Shown here piece by piece: positions 1 through 8,639 of a DNA stretch of 64,000 nt (positions are counted from its first letter, which is position 1; each line of letters starts with the position of its first letter). A program made the translations under genes and the position numbers. The stretch comes from Actinoplanes flavus (GTDB lineage: Bacteria; Actinomycetota; Actinomycetes; Mycobacteriales; Micromonosporaceae). The DNA lies in contig NZ_JAGFNS010000014.1 of NCBI RefSeq assembly GCF_017592555.1, forward strand, positions 1 through 64,000. The letters run 5' to 3'. The notes under the pieces were generated by a model, which saw only the letters and a program-made list of their open reading frames with translations, made no database searches and had not been told where the DNA came from.

Positions 1-177
1 CCCTCCAGCGAGAACATCGCCTACGGCTACCGCACCGCCACCGACGTCGTCACCGGCTGGATGAACAGCCCCGGCCACCGCGCCAACATCCTCAACTGCA
101 AATCCAAGACCGTCGGCGTCGGCGTCGCCTACGCCACCGACGGCACCCCCTACTACACCCAGGACTTCGGTTACTGA
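1..177 (+). CDS. CAP/SCP-domain secreted protein, C-terminal fragment
   Basis: Only the last 58 codons are in the window and the 5' end lies outside. The frame reads SENIAYGY, then WMNSPGHRANILN, then a closing YTQDFGY. This is the C-terminal half of the CAP (SCP/PR-1/Antigen 5) fold: the GHRANIL motif carries one cavity His, and QDFG is the usual last strand. Bacterial CAP proteins are normally exported, and their biochemical role is poorly defined. A strong hairpin 17 bases after the stop suggests this gene ends its transcript. The missing N-terminus prevents saying whether it carries a signal peptide or a carbohydrate-binding module. Confidence 0.85.
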   Translation, partial: PSSENIAYGYRTATDVVTGWMNSPGHRANILNCKSKTVGVGVAYATDGTPYYTQDFGY

Positions 178-194
178 CACCCCCGATGTGAGCA

Positions 195-233
195 GCGACG
201 CCCCAGCCGGTCCCCCTGCGGCTGGGGCGTCGC
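195..233 (+). terminator. Perfect 15-bp hairpin after the CAP gene
   Basis: GCGACGCCCCAGCCG (195-209) pairs perfectly with CGGCTGGGGCGTCGC (219-233) around a 9-base loop. No T tract follows, which is common for actinobacterial terminators. It separates the CAP gene from the pectate lyase promoter. Confidence 0.75.
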
Positions 234-256
234 GCTGTCCGGTCGGCGCGACGCGC

Positions 257-286
257 TTGCCACATTCACTCGGATCGCTCTATATT
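257..286 (+). promoter_or_regulatory. Predicted promoter of the pectate lyase gene
   Basis: TTGCCA (257-262), an 18-base spacer and TATATT (281-286) form a reasonable housekeeping-type promoter. The inferred start, near 293, lies just before the operator at 296-309. The start has not been mapped. Confidence 0.5.
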
Positions 287-295
287 CTCGCACTA

Positions 296-309
296 GGAAA
301 GCGCTTTCC
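296..309 (+). promoter_or_regulatory. LacI-family operator GGAAAGCGCTTTCC
   Basis: This is a perfect 14-bp palindrome with the central CG step typical of LacI/GalR operators. It lies just downstream of the predicted transcription start and about 100 bp before the pectate lyase start codon. Close variants lie upstream of the GH16, GH16-like/TIM-barrel, DUF1996 and LacI genes at 20958, 24097, 26191 and 26285, so pectate lyase probably belongs to the same regulon. Confidence 0.7.
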
Positions 310-406
310 CGCATCTAGAGGCGCTCCGCGGCGGTCATCCCCAGCGTTCCACCCGCCGCCCATCCCCCATGCGCGCACCCCGATGCGCGAGAACAGGTGA
401 AGCGAG

Positions 407-1975
407 ATGAGACGATCAGTCGCTCTGCGACTCTCCGCGGTCCTCGGCGTGGCCGGCGCGGCCGGCGCGATCGCCCTGGGCCTGCCGCAGCACGAGGCGT
501 CCGCCGCGGCGAACGCGGCCACCGGTTTCGCCAGCCAGAACGGCGGTACCACCGGTGGCGCGGGCGGGACCACCGTCAAGGCCACCACCGGCACCGCGAT
601 CCACAACGCGCTGTGCACCCGGGCGTCCAGCTCCACCCCGATCATCATCCAGGTCGAGGGCACCATCAATCACGGCAACACGACCAAGGTGTCCGGCGAC
701 AGCTGCAACACGGCGGCCGACAAGATCGAGCTGAAGGAGATCAGCAACGTCACGATCGTCGGCGTCGGGGCCGGTGCGACCTTCGACCAGCTGGGCATCC
801 ACATCCGGGACTCCAGCAACATCATCATCCAGAACGTGACGGTCAAGAACGTCAAGAAGTCCGGCTCGCCGACCTCCAACGGCGGTGACGCGATCGGCAT
901 GGAGAGCACCGTCCGCAACGTCTGGGTCGACCACGCCACCCTCGAGGCGTCCGGTGGCGAGTCGGAGGGCTACGACGGTCTTTTCGACATGAAGGACGAC
1001 GTCGAGTACGTGACGCTGTCCTACAGCATCCTGCGCAACTCCGGGCGTGGTGGCCTGATCGGCTCCAGCGAGAGCGACACCGGCAACAGCAACATCACCT
1101 TCCACCACAACAAATACCAGAACATCGATTCGCGTACGCCGTTGCTGCGCGGCGGGATCGCCCACATCTACAACAACCACTACGTGAGCCTCAACGAGTC
1201 GGGCATCAACTCGCGGGCCGGCGCCAAGGCCCGGGTGGACGGCAACTACTTCGAGGACTCGAAGGACGTGCTCGGCACCTTCTACACCGACGCGGCCGGC
1301 TACTGGCAGGTGTCCGGCAACATCCTCGACAACGTGACCTGGTCGGCGAAGGGCACCGAGAACAACCCGGCCGGCCCGAACGTCGTGTCGAACACCAGCG
1401 TGAGCATCCCGTATTCGTTCACCGCCGACAACGCGTCCTGCGTACCGTCGATCGTCGCGGCCACCGCCGGCGCGAACACCGGCCTGAAGGTGTCGACCGG
1501 CACCTGCTCGGTGACGTCGTCGCCGAGCGCCTCGCCCACCTCGTCGCCGACCTCCAGCCCCACGTCCTCGCCGACGTCCAGCCCGACCGCGTCGCCGACC
1601 GCGACCTCCGGCACCAACCTGAGCATCGGCGCCGGTGCGGACGGTTCCAGCAAGGCCAGCGGCACCAGCTACGGCAACGTCAAGGACGGCGACGTCAGCA
1701 CGTACTGGTCGCCGAGCGGCACCACCGGTGACATCTCGATCAAGTGGTCGTCGGCCACCACGGTCGGCCGCATCACCATCGTCGAGGCGTCCGGCTCGAC
1801 CGGCGCGATCGGCGCGTGGCAGGTGCTCAACGGCGCGACCGGGGCGGTGCTGAAGTCGGGCACCGGGGCGGGTTCCATCTCCTTCACCGCCACCTCGACC
1901 ACCAAGGTCACCTTCCGCATCACCGGCGCGACGGCGACCCCGAAGGTCGCCGAGTTCCAGACCTTCGCCAGCTGA
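407..1975 (+). CDS. Secreted pectate lyase (PL1) with C-terminal F5/8-type module
   Basis: A 522-residue exported polysaccharide lyase predicted to cleave polygalacturonate by beta-elimination with calcium. An N-terminal signal peptide (about residues 1-34, Ala-rich end) precedes a parallel beta-helix. The PL1 hallmarks VWVDH (about 168-172) and RTPLLR (about 243-248, the RxPxxR catalytic-arginine motif) are both present. A Ser/Pro/Thr linker of repeated SPTS (about 370-400) leads to a C-terminal discoidin-like domain, presumably carbohydrate-binding. The ATG at 407 is the first start giving a good signal peptide, with AGG-type pairing just upstream. It follows the operator at 296-309, so induction by a plant-polysaccharide breakdown product is likely (inference). 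Confidence 0.92.
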   Translation: MRRSVALRLSAVLGVAGAAGAIALGLPQHEASAAANAATGFASQNGGTTGGAGGTTVKATTGTAIHNALCTRASSSTPIIIQVEGTINHGNTTKVSGDSCNTAADKIELKEISNVTIVGVGAGATFDQLGIHIRDSSNIIIQNVTVKNVKKSGSPTSNGGDAIGMESTVRNVWVDHATLEASGGESEGYDGLFDMKDDVEYVTLSYSILRNSGRGGLIGSSESDTGNSNITFHHNKYQNIDSRTPLLRGGIAHIYNNHYVSLNESGINSRAGAKARVDGNYFEDSKDVLGTFYTDAAGYWQVSGNILDNVTWSAKGTENNPAGPNVVSNTSVSIPYSFTADNASCVPSIVAATAGANTGLKVSTGTCSVTSSPSASPTSSPTSSPTSSPTSSPTASPTATSGTNLSIGAGADGSSKASGTSYGNVKDGDVSTYWSPSGTTGDISIKWSSATTVGRITIVEASGSTGAIGAWQVLNGATGAVLKSGTGAGSISFTATSTTKVTFRITGATATPKVAEFQTFAS

Positions 1976-2113
1976 TCCACCGAACGTGGGGCGCCCCCCC
2001 CCCGGGGCCGGGGGCGGGGCGGCGGCCCCCCCCCCGCCCGGCCCCCCCCCTGCTGAGCCCCCGACGGGCGGCCGCCCGGGCTGTCCGCGGGGCGGGGGGC
2101 CGGCCCACCCCTA
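1976..2113. other. GC-extreme intergenic stretch with three C-homopolymers
   Basis: Between pectate lyase and the efflux gene lies a stretch almost entirely of G and C, with C runs at 1994-2003, 2026-2035 and 2042-2050. No coding potential is visible. Such runs are prone to sequencing and assembly error, so exact lengths should be treated with caution. Confidence 0.6.
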
Positions 2114-2152
2114 GAGGCAGGGCACACCGTCCACGACGGCGTGCCCTGCCTC
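2114..2152. terminator. Long hairpin between convergent genes
   Basis: GAGGCAGGGCAC (2114-2125) pairs with GTGCCCTGCCTC (2141-2152), and CCGTC (2127-2131) pairs with GACGG (2135-2139) inside, leaving a 3-base loop. It lies between the 3' ends of the pectate lyase and MFS genes and can work in both directions. Confidence 0.8.
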
Positions 2153-2154
2153 GC

Positions 2155-3552
2155 TCACCGCGCCGGTGCGGCGACCGGGCCCGGCGGCGCCACGGCGGCT
2201 CTCGCCACGCCGGCCGGGGACGCCTGGGCCACGGCCAGGATCGCCAGCCCGCAGGCGGCCACCAGCACCCATCCGGGCCGGGTCGCCGCGGCCAGCCGGT
2301 CCGGTGGCAGGTCCGCGACGATGCCCCCGGCGATCGCCACGCCGAGCGCCGTGCCGACCTGCCGGGCCGTCGAGGCGATGCCACCGGCCAGACCGGAGCG
2401 CTCCGGCGGCAGGCCGCTGACCGCGGTGTTGGTGATCGGCGCGTTCGCGAACCCCAGCCCGATCCCGGCGACCAGGTAGGCGGTCAGCAGCAGGGCCGTA
2501 CTGGTACGGTCGCCGAGCCCGATCAGCAGCGCCCCGCCGAGCAGGGTGCACGTCCCGGCCACCCGCAGCGGCAACCGCGGCCCGAACCGGCCGACCAGAT
2601 GGCCGGACAATGGCGCGCACACCGTAGTGGCCAGGGCCATCGGCAGGGTGAACAGGCCCGCCTCGATCGGGCGCAGACCCCGTACCTGTTGCAGGTAGAG
2701 GGTGCCGAGCAGCAACGTCACGCTGAACGCCACGAAAACGGCCACCGCGCCGCCGATCGCCGCGGCGAACGGCGGCCGCCGGAACAGGGCCAGGTCGATG
2801 AGCGGCTCGGCACGCCGGGACTCGGCTCGGACGAACGCCGCCAGGGCCGCCGCGATCACCAGGTATCCGGCCAGCAGCGCCGGTGACGTCCAGCCCAGGC
2901 GCGGGCCTTCGATCAGCACCGCGACGCCCGACCCCAGGAGCACCACCAGCAGGATCTGGCCGGGCAGGTCCAGCCGGCGGGCCTTCGCCGCACGCGACTC
3001 CGGCACGAAGAAGGCGGTCAGCACCAGAACCGCCGCGATGATCGGCAGGTTGGCCCAGAACACGGTGCGCCAGCCGAGCCCGGTGATCAGCGCCCCACCG
3101 AGCACCGGCCCGGCCGCCATGCTCAGGCCGAACACCGCCGCCCACACGCCGATCATCCGGGCCCGCTCCCGCGGATCGGTGATCACACTGATCACGATGG
3201 CCAGCGCCACCGGGCTCAGCATCGACCCGCCGACGCCCTGCAACGCGCGGGCCGCCACCAGGAAGCCGATCGACGGGGCCAGGGCGCACGCCACCGACCC
3301 GGCGCCGAACAGCACCAGACCGAGCCGGAAGACCCGGCGACGGCCGATCCGATCGGCCAGCGCACCGGAAGTGATCATCAAGCTGGCCAGGACCAGGGCG
3401 TACGCGTCCACCGCCCACTCCAGGTCGGCGGTCGCGAGCCGCAGGTCGTCGCCGATGGCGGGCAGCGCCACGTTGACGGCCGTCGTGTCCAGGCCGACCA
3501 GGAAGATGCTGGTGGCACAGATCGCCAGCACCAGCCATCGTTGTTCTCTCAT
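2155..3552 (-). CDS. MFS drug-efflux transporter, DHA2 (EmrB/QacA-like)
   Basis: A 465-residue multi-pass membrane protein. The start MREQRWLVLAICATSIFLVG and the following DTTAVNVALPAIG are the classic first helix of DHA2 drug/proton antiporters (motif D1). Further on, ADRIGRRRVF is the MFS motif A loop. About 14 hydrophobic segments are visible, so it should export small hydrophobic compounds using the proton gradient. I chose the ATG at 3552: the open frame runs further upstream, but that extension is hydrophilic and covers the divergent promoter region. It is transcribed away from the XRE-cupin regulator, which probably controls it. The substrate is unknown. Confidence 0.9.
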   Translation of the reverse strand: MREQRWLVLAICATSIFLVGLDTTAVNVALPAIGDDLRLATADLEWAVDAYALVLASLMITSGALADRIGRRRVFRLGLVLFGAGSVACALAPSIGFLVAARALQGVGGSMLSPVALAIVISVITDPRERARMIGVWAAVFGLSMAAGPVLGGALITGLGWRTVFWANLPIIAAVLVLTAFFVPESRAAKARRLDLPGQILLVVLLGSGVAVLIEGPRLGWTSPALLAGYLVIAAALAAFVRAESRRAEPLIDLALFRRPPFAAAIGGAVAVFVAFSVTLLLGTLYLQQVRGLRPIEAGLFTLPMALATTVCAPLSGHLVGRFGPRLPLRVAGTCTLLGGALLIGLGDRTSTALLLTAYLVAGIGLGFANAPITNTAVSGLPPERSGLAGGIASTARQVGTALGVAIAGGIVADLPPDRLAAATRPGWVLVAACGLAILAVAQASPAGVARAAVAPPGPVAAPAR

Positions 3553-3619
3553 GGCGCCGATCGTCACGTCGGCACCCCTCCCCGGCCCAGTGGTCTTGCG
3601 AGGACCGCAAAATGCTCGG

Positions 3620-4195
3620 GTGGACGCGGAACTGGAACGACTGATCGGCGACATCGGCCCCCGGCTCAACCGGGTCCGGCAGGATCGCGGCCTGACCCTG
3701 GACGAACTGGCCGGCGCCACCGGCATCTCGGTGAGCACCCTGTCCCGGCTGGAGTCCGGCAAGCGCCGGCCCACCCTGGACCTGCTGCTGCCGCTGGCCC
3801 GCGTCTACCGGATGTCGCTGGAGCACATGATCGGCGCCCCGCAGACCGGTGATCCGCGCGCCCATCTGACCCCGCACCACCGGGAGACCCGGACCGGCAT
3901 CGACAGCGTGGTGATCCCGTTGACCACCTACCCTGGCCGGATCCAGGTGTTCAAGCAGATCCTGAGCCCCGCGACCGCCACGCCGTCGCTGGTGACGCAC
4001 CCCGGGCACGCCTTCTTCTATGTGCTGGCGGGCACGGTCCGGCTGCTGCTCGGCGAGAGCGAGCGGTTGCTGAAACCCGGCGACAGCGCCGATTTCGACG
4101 CCGGCGAGCCGCACTGGTTCGGCCCGGCGGGTGGCTCACCCGCCGAGATCCTTCACCTGTACGGCCCGCACGGCGACCGTTTCCCGGCGGGCTAG
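3620..4195 (+). CDS. XRE-family regulator with C-terminal cupin domain
   Basis: A 191-residue regulator. Residues about 10-65 form a Cro/C1-type helix-turn-helix (LTLDELAGATGISVSTLSRL, then ESGKRRPTLDLL). Residues about 105-185 form a cupin beta-barrel with HPGHAFFYVLAGTVRLLLGE and a GEPHWFG end, likely the sensory domain. The frame is open far upstream, but the GTG at 3620 fits the domain start and leaves a 67-bp gap to the divergent efflux gene. By analogy with other XRE-cupin/efflux pairs it probably represses the pump until a ligand binds the cupin. The GTG start is inferred, and I see no strong ribosome-binding site. Confidence 0.85.
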   Translation: MDAELERLIGDIGPRLNRVRQDRGLTLDELAGATGISVSTLSRLESGKRRPTLDLLLPLARVYRMSLEHMIGAPQTGDPRAHLTPHHRETRTGIDSVVIPLTTYPGRIQVFKQILSPATATPSLVTHPGHAFFYVLAGTVRLLLGESERLLKPGDSADFDAGEPHWFGPAGGSPAEILHLYGPHGDRFPAG

Positions 4196-4237
4196 GCCGT
4201 TCCGCGCTCAGGGTCGCACCGGTCACGACGTCGATGG

Positions 4238-4275
4238 TGGACGGTTCACCACCGTCTTCGGTGGCGAACCGTCCA
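4238..4275. terminator. Hairpin between convergent XRE-cupin and small membrane genes
   Basis: TGGACGGTTCACCAC (4238-4252) pairs with GTGGCGAACCGTCCA (4261-4275) with one mismatch and an 8-base loop. Its position between two converging genes suits bidirectional termination. Confidence 0.75.
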
Positions 4276-4332
4276 CGATCGCGCGGTCCGGCGGGAGCGG
4301 GACGCGCAGCATCCCGCCGGACCCTTGCCGTC

Positions 4333-4569
4333 CTAGCCGCGGCGGATGTAGACGGTCACCACGCCCAGCGCACACAGCATGATCAGCGCGAAGGCGGCGA
4401 CCGCCGCGTACGCGAGACCGGCGGGGATCGCCCCGTAGGCCGCCGCGCCGATGATCCCGGTCAGCCCCACGGCAGACGCGCCGGCGACGGTGAGCGAGGT
4501 CTTGATGACCCCGGCCCGATGATCGGGACTCTCCTGTCGGCGGCCCGGCGGATTGGATAACGTACGCAT
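4333..4569 (-). CDS. Small two-helix membrane protein
   Basis: 78 residues with a basic N-terminus (MRTLSNPPGRR) and two hydrophobic helices, about 24-46 and 50-73, ending in YIRRG. An AGGGGAG ribosome-binding site lies six bases before the ATG at 4569, which fixes the start. I do not recognise a named family. It stands alone between a regulator and a metallopeptidase, and nothing in the context gives a function. Confidence 0.65.
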   Translation of the reverse strand: MRTLSNPPGRRQESPDHRAGVIKTSLTVAGASAVGLTGIIGAAAYGAIPAGLAYAAVAAFALIMLCALGVVTVYIRRG

Positions 4570-4862
4570 GTTGCTCCCCTGGTGATGGTCCTCGCACGGT
4601 CGTTTCCGGTACCGGGCAACCCGACGGCCCGCCTGCCAGCGGGCCGTCGCCTGTCCTACCGCTCGGTACATCCGCCCAGTCTGCCGCCCGTGGCCATCCG
4701 CGGACTCCGCATCGGACGCCGCCTGACAAAGGTCGACCGGCGCGATTTCGCAGATGGCGCCTCGGCGACCACGGTCCGCGCGCCCGGCCCGCTGCCGCCG
4801 CACCGCGGATCCGCACCGCCCGGATCAGTGGATCGGCCGGGCGGATGCTTGAATCCTCGACC

Positions 4863-6134
4863 ATGGGGGATCTACATGTTTCGAAGAAGGTGATCGCCCT
4901 CGCGGTCACGGTTCTGGCTGTCGTCGCCGGTGTCGCGGTGTTCTGGCCGGACCGGGACCGGCCCGCCACCGCGACACCGCAGCCGAGTGCCTCGTTCCAT
5001 AACCCGGTGGCGGATGCACGCGCTGAGGTCAAGGCGCTGTTCGACACCCAGGCGAAGGCTCTGGTCGCCGGAGACGAGCGGGGCTGGCTCGCTCCCGTCG
5101 ACCCGGCGCTGCACGACACGTTCCGGGTGATGTACCGCAACCTGCGGGCGCTGGAGATCAGCCATGCCGAGAGCGACGTGGTCCTGCTGAAGTACTCCGA
5201 GTCCGAACTGCTGATCGATGTGGTGCTCGGTTACTGCCTCGGTGGCGTCCCCTGCCCGGCCTGGGCGGCCGGCGATGCGGAGGGAGCGCCGAAGCTCTAC
5301 TACCGGACGGTCGTGGTGCCCCGGAACGGCTCCTACACGGCGACCACGATGAGTGAGGCCGACTACCACAACCACCTGAGCCCCGCCCCCTGGCAGACTC
5401 CCGGCCTGCGGTTCGTCCGCGGCGAACGGGTGATCGTCGCGGCGCCGGCCGGCCTGGCGAAGCATCTGGGCCGGGTCCTGCCCGTCGCCGAGAAGGCCGC
5501 CACGGTGGCCGACCGCTTCGCGGCCGTCTCCGGCACACCGCCCCAACGCTACCGGGTCTATCTCGCCGACAACCGGGCCTGGAAGAGCTGGTACGGCGGT
5601 GAGCGGCGGAACTGGGTGGCCGGCTACCACAAGGCTCTCAACCGGACCGGCAGCGACCTGGTCCTGCGTGCCGACGCGGTGCTGGGCTCCGACCGTCGGC
5701 TGCGCGAGACGATCCAGCACGAGATGGGGCACGCCGTCACCCTGCTGCCGACCGTCGACTGGACCGAGGACGACGAGGACTGGCTGGTCGAGGGCATCGC
5801 CGAATACATCGGGTCCGCGCCGGCCGCAGCACCGGACACCGGCAGCGCCACGGTGCTGCGCCGGTCCTTCGCCAAGCGCGGCGCTCCCCGGTCGATCGCC
5901 CTGCCCGGCCTCACCGAGAAGAGTGACGAACTGACCGTCGACACCCTGTACGCGCACAGCCACTTCGCCGCGGCGTGCCTGGCCGATCGGTACGGTGAGC
6001 GGAAGCTGCTCGACTTCGCTCACCTGGTCCTCCAGCGGGGTCAACCGGTCGACACGGCGTCACGTGGCGCGTTCGGGCGGCCCTTCGCCGTCGTCGACAA
6101 GGCCTGTGTGGCGTGGATCCGGAAGAAGATCTGA
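4863..6134 (+). CDS. Membrane-anchored HExxH metallopeptidase-like protein
   Basis: A 423-residue protein with one N-terminal hydrophobic segment (VIALAVTVLAVVAGVAVFW) that may act as an anchor or uncleaved signal, followed by an extracellular domain. The catalytic signature is IQHEMGHAVTLL at about residues 285-295, followed by EGIAEYIG, giving the third zinc ligand Glu of a gluzincin (peptidase MA-like layout). The N-terminal half (about 40-200) looks like the SnoaL-like or unknown domain often paired with such peptidases. Start choice is uncertain: ATGs at 4845 and 4863 are in frame and neither has a clear ribosome-binding site. The substrate is unknown. Confidence 0.75.
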   Translation: MGDLHVSKKVIALAVTVLAVVAGVAVFWPDRDRPATATPQPSASFHNPVADARAEVKALFDTQAKALVAGDERGWLAPVDPALHDTFRVMYRNLRALEISHAESDVVLLKYSESELLIDVVLGYCLGGVPCPAWAAGDAEGAPKLYYRTVVVPRNGSYTATTMSEADYHNHLSPAPWQTPGLRFVRGERVIVAAPAGLAKHLGRVLPVAEKAATVADRFAAVSGTPPQRYRVYLADNRAWKSWYGGERRNWVAGYHKALNRTGSDLVLRADAVLGSDRRLRETIQHEMGHAVTLLPTVDWTEDDEDWLVEGIAEYIGSAPAAAPDTGSATVLRRSFAKRGAPRSIALPGLTEKSDELTVDTLYAHSHFAAACLADRYGERKLLDFAHLVLQRGQPVDTASRGAFGRPFAVVDKACVAWIRKKI

Positions 6135-6205
6135 GCGACCGATGAGTTCCGGCCACCGCGCCGGTCTACCCCACGGAAAGCACACGACACGAAAGGGGCC
6201 CCATC

Positions 6206-6817
6206 ATGGCCAAGGTCATTTCCACCCTGTTCATCTCGGCCGACGGTGTGGCGGAGATCGACCCGGACTGGCACTTCCCGTACTTCGACGAGAACATGGG
6301 CCGGGCCGTGACCGAGGACTACGAGACGGCCGACGTGCTGCTGCTGGGCCGGGAGACGTTCGACAGTTTCGCCGGCGCCTGGCCGGAGCGGGAGGCCGCC
6401 GGCGGGGAGGACGCCCCGTTCGCCAAGCAGCTCGGTGACACCCGCAAGGTGGTGGCGTCCCGTCAACGGCTGGAGTTCTCCTGGCGCAACTCCGAGCTGA
6501 TCGACGGCGACCTGGTGGCGGCCGTGACGGCGCTGAAGGCCGACGCCGGCGTGAAGGGCGTGCTCATCCCCGGCTCGATCTCGGTGGTGCAGCAGCTTCT
6601 GGCCGCGGGTCTGGTCGACGAGCTGCGCCTGCTGGTGCACCCGGTGGCCGCCCGCAAGGGGCGCCGGCTGTTCGACGAGGGCGACACGGCGTACCACCTG
6701 AAGGTGATCGCCACCGAGGCCTACCCGACCGGCGTGATCCGGGTGATCTACGCGCCCACCGAGGCGCCCGCGCCGGCCGGCTACGACGACGCGAAAGAGC
6801 AGCTCAACGCGCAGTGA
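6206..6817 (+). CDS. RibD C-terminal / DHFR-like reductase family protein
   Basis: 203 residues opening MAKVISTLFISADGVAE, the first strand of the RibD-C/dihydrofolate-reductase-like fold. LLLGRETFDSF and GVLIPGSISVVQQLL follow, the latter the NADPH-binding GS motif. Such stand-alone actinobacterial proteins are presumed NADPH-dependent reductases of unknown substrate and are not the riboflavin enzyme itself. AAAGGGG upstream of the ATG serves as ribosome-binding site. It lies 71 bp after the metallopeptidase gene on the same strand and could be cotranscribed. Confidence 0.85.
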   Translation: MAKVISTLFISADGVAEIDPDWHFPYFDENMGRAVTEDYETADVLLLGRETFDSFAGAWPEREAAGGEDAPFAKQLGDTRKVVASRQRLEFSWRNSELIDGDLVAAVTALKADAGVKGVLIPGSISVVQQLLAAGLVDELRLLVHPVAARKGRRLFDEGDTAYHLKVIATEAYPTGVIRVIYAPTEAPAPAGYDDAKEQLNAQ

Positions 6818-7010
6818 CCCACCTGCCGTGCGGAGGCGGCGGCCCAGCGGTGCGGATACCGTCCGGGCCGCCACCGGGCGTGGCCGGGACCGGTGGGCCG
6901 GGTGGGTGGGTGGGCGGCTCGGCCCGCAGTAGTCCTTTGACGAAACATCGGCATTTGTCTGGCTTGCCGGACTATCGTACCGATGATCGGTCACGTGCAG
7001 GAGGACCATG

Positions 7011-8639
7011 ATGCTTCCGACACGGGCGCTGGCCGGGGCGGTCGTGGCCGGAGCCGCAGCGATCGGATGGGCGTCCAGCCGCCGGTCCCGGCGTGCGCCG
7101 GGCAACCTCGGCACGCGGACGCAGGCGATGCTGGCCGCGATCGCCGAGCAGTCGTCCGACCCGATCATCGCCTGCACCCTCGACGGCACGGTGATCGCCT
7201 GGAACAGCAGCGCTGAGCGACTCTACGGATGGACCGCGGCCGAGGTGCTCGGCCACCACTTCGGCGACCTGCTGTCCCCGGACCGGCGCGGCGCGCTGGA
7301 GCAGGTGCTGCGGAGACTGGCCGCGGGCGAACACATCCACGAGGAGGAGATCCGGCGCAAGCGCAAGGACGGCACGCCGCTGCTGGTGTCGACGGACGTG
7401 TCGCCGATCCGTGACCGCAACGGGACGGTGGTCGCCGCGGCGGCCAGAGAGTGCGACGTCACCGAACGCAAGCAGCGCGAGGCCGAGGAGAAGGCGGCCA
7501 TGGAGCAGTCGGTGCGCGCCGCCCAGATGGAGAGTCTCGGTCAGCTGGCCGGTGGAGTGGCCCACGACTTCAACAACCTGCTGGCGATAATCCTGAACTA
7601 CACCGATTTCATCGCCGACGAGGTCACCGGTGAGGCCGCCCGCGATCTGTCCCGGATCCGCGACGCCGCCGACCGGGCGCGGTCGCTGACCGGGCAGTTG
7701 CTGCTGTTCGCCAAGCGCGATCCCGGCCGGGTGGAGGTGGTCGACCTGAACGACGTGGTCACCGGCTCGACGGACCTACTCGGCCGGACCATCGGCGCGA
7801 ACATCCACCTGGTCGCGCGGCCGCGGGCGGGCGCGATCCCGGTGGCCGCGAACCGCGGCCGCCTGGAACAGATCATGCTGAACCTGGTGATCAACGCGCG
7901 GGACGCGATGCCGGACGGCGGCGTGGTGGTGATCGAGACGGACTTCACCGAGGTCACCGACGGCCCGGAGGCGCCGCTGCCGCCGGGCCGCTATGCCCGG
8001 CTGACGGTCAGCGACACCGGCACCGGCATGTCGGCGGAGGTGCGCGATCGCCTGTTCGAGCCGTTCTTCACCACGAAACCCGCCGATCGGGGCACCGGCC
8101 TGGGCCTGTCGACGGTCTACGGGATCGTCGGCGACGCGGGCGGGCACATCGGCGTGGAGTCGGAGCCGGGCGCCGGCACCACGTTCCGGATCCTGCTGCC
8201 GCCGGCGGACTCGCCGGCTCCGCCGGCCTCCGCGGCGCCGCCCGGGCCGTCGTACGGTCGCGGTGAGCGGGTGCTGGTCATCGAGGACGAGGTCTTCGTA
8301 CGCGATGTGGTGGTCCGGATCCTCCAGGAGAACGGCTACCGCACCACCACGGTTGGCGAGAACTCGCTGGACGAGGTGGATCTGGCCGATGTTTCCCTGC
8401 TGGTGACGGACATCGTGCTGCCCGGCCGACCGGGCCCGGAGGTGGCCGCCGAACTGCGGCTGCGGCAGCCGGACCTGCGGGTGCTGTTCATGTCCGGATA
8501 CAGCGAGAGCGAGTTGCGCCGCCGCTACCACATCGCCGACTCCACCCGGATCGTCCAGAAGCCGTTCACCGCGGTGGAGCTGCTGGCCACGGTCGGCGAG
8601 GCGCTGTCCGGGGCACCTACCGTCGCACGGCCGCGGTGA
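7011..8639 (+). CDS. PAS hybrid sensor histidine kinase with C-terminal receiver
   Basis: About 542 residues: a short hydrophobic N-terminus (ALAGAVVAGAAAIGWA), a PAS domain (about 45-160, SSDPIIACTLDGTVIAWNSS), a HisKA-type dimerisation domain with phospho-acceptor His in GGVAHDFNNLLA (about 188), an ATPase domain (NARDAMPDGG, GTGLGLSTVYG) and a receiver (about 420-535). The receiver has the acidic pair VIEDE, phospho-Asp in VTDIVLPG and Lys in VQKPF. AGGAGG at 6999-7004 is better spaced for the ATG at 7011 than for the one at 7008. The 3' end overlaps the convergent gene by 23 bp. With no DNA-binding output, signalling must pass to another protein. Confidence 0.9.
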   Translation: MLPTRALAGAVVAGAAAIGWASSRRSRRAPGNLGTRTQAMLAAIAEQSSDPIIACTLDGTVIAWNSSAERLYGWTAAEVLGHHFGDLLSPDRRGALEQVLRRLAAGEHIHEEEIRRKRKDGTPLLVSTDVSPIRDRNGTVVAAAARECDVTERKQREAEEKAAMEQSVRAAQMESLGQLAGGVAHDFNNLLAIILNYTDFIADEVTGEAARDLSRIRDAADRARSLTGQLLLFAKRDPGRVEVVDLNDVVTGSTDLLGRTIGANIHLVARPRAGAIPVAANRGRLEQIMLNLVINARDAMPDGGVVVIETDFTEVTDGPEAPLPPGRYARLTVSDTGTGMSAEVRDRLFEPFFTTKPADRGTGLGLSTVYGIVGDAGGHIGVESEPGAGTTFRILLPPADSPAPPASAAPPGPSYGRGERVLVIEDEVFVRDVVVRILQENGYRTTTVGENSLDEVDLADVSLLVTDIVLPGRPGPEVAAELRLRQPDLRVLFMSGYSESELRRRYHIADSTRIVQKPFTAVELLATVGEALSGAPTVARPR

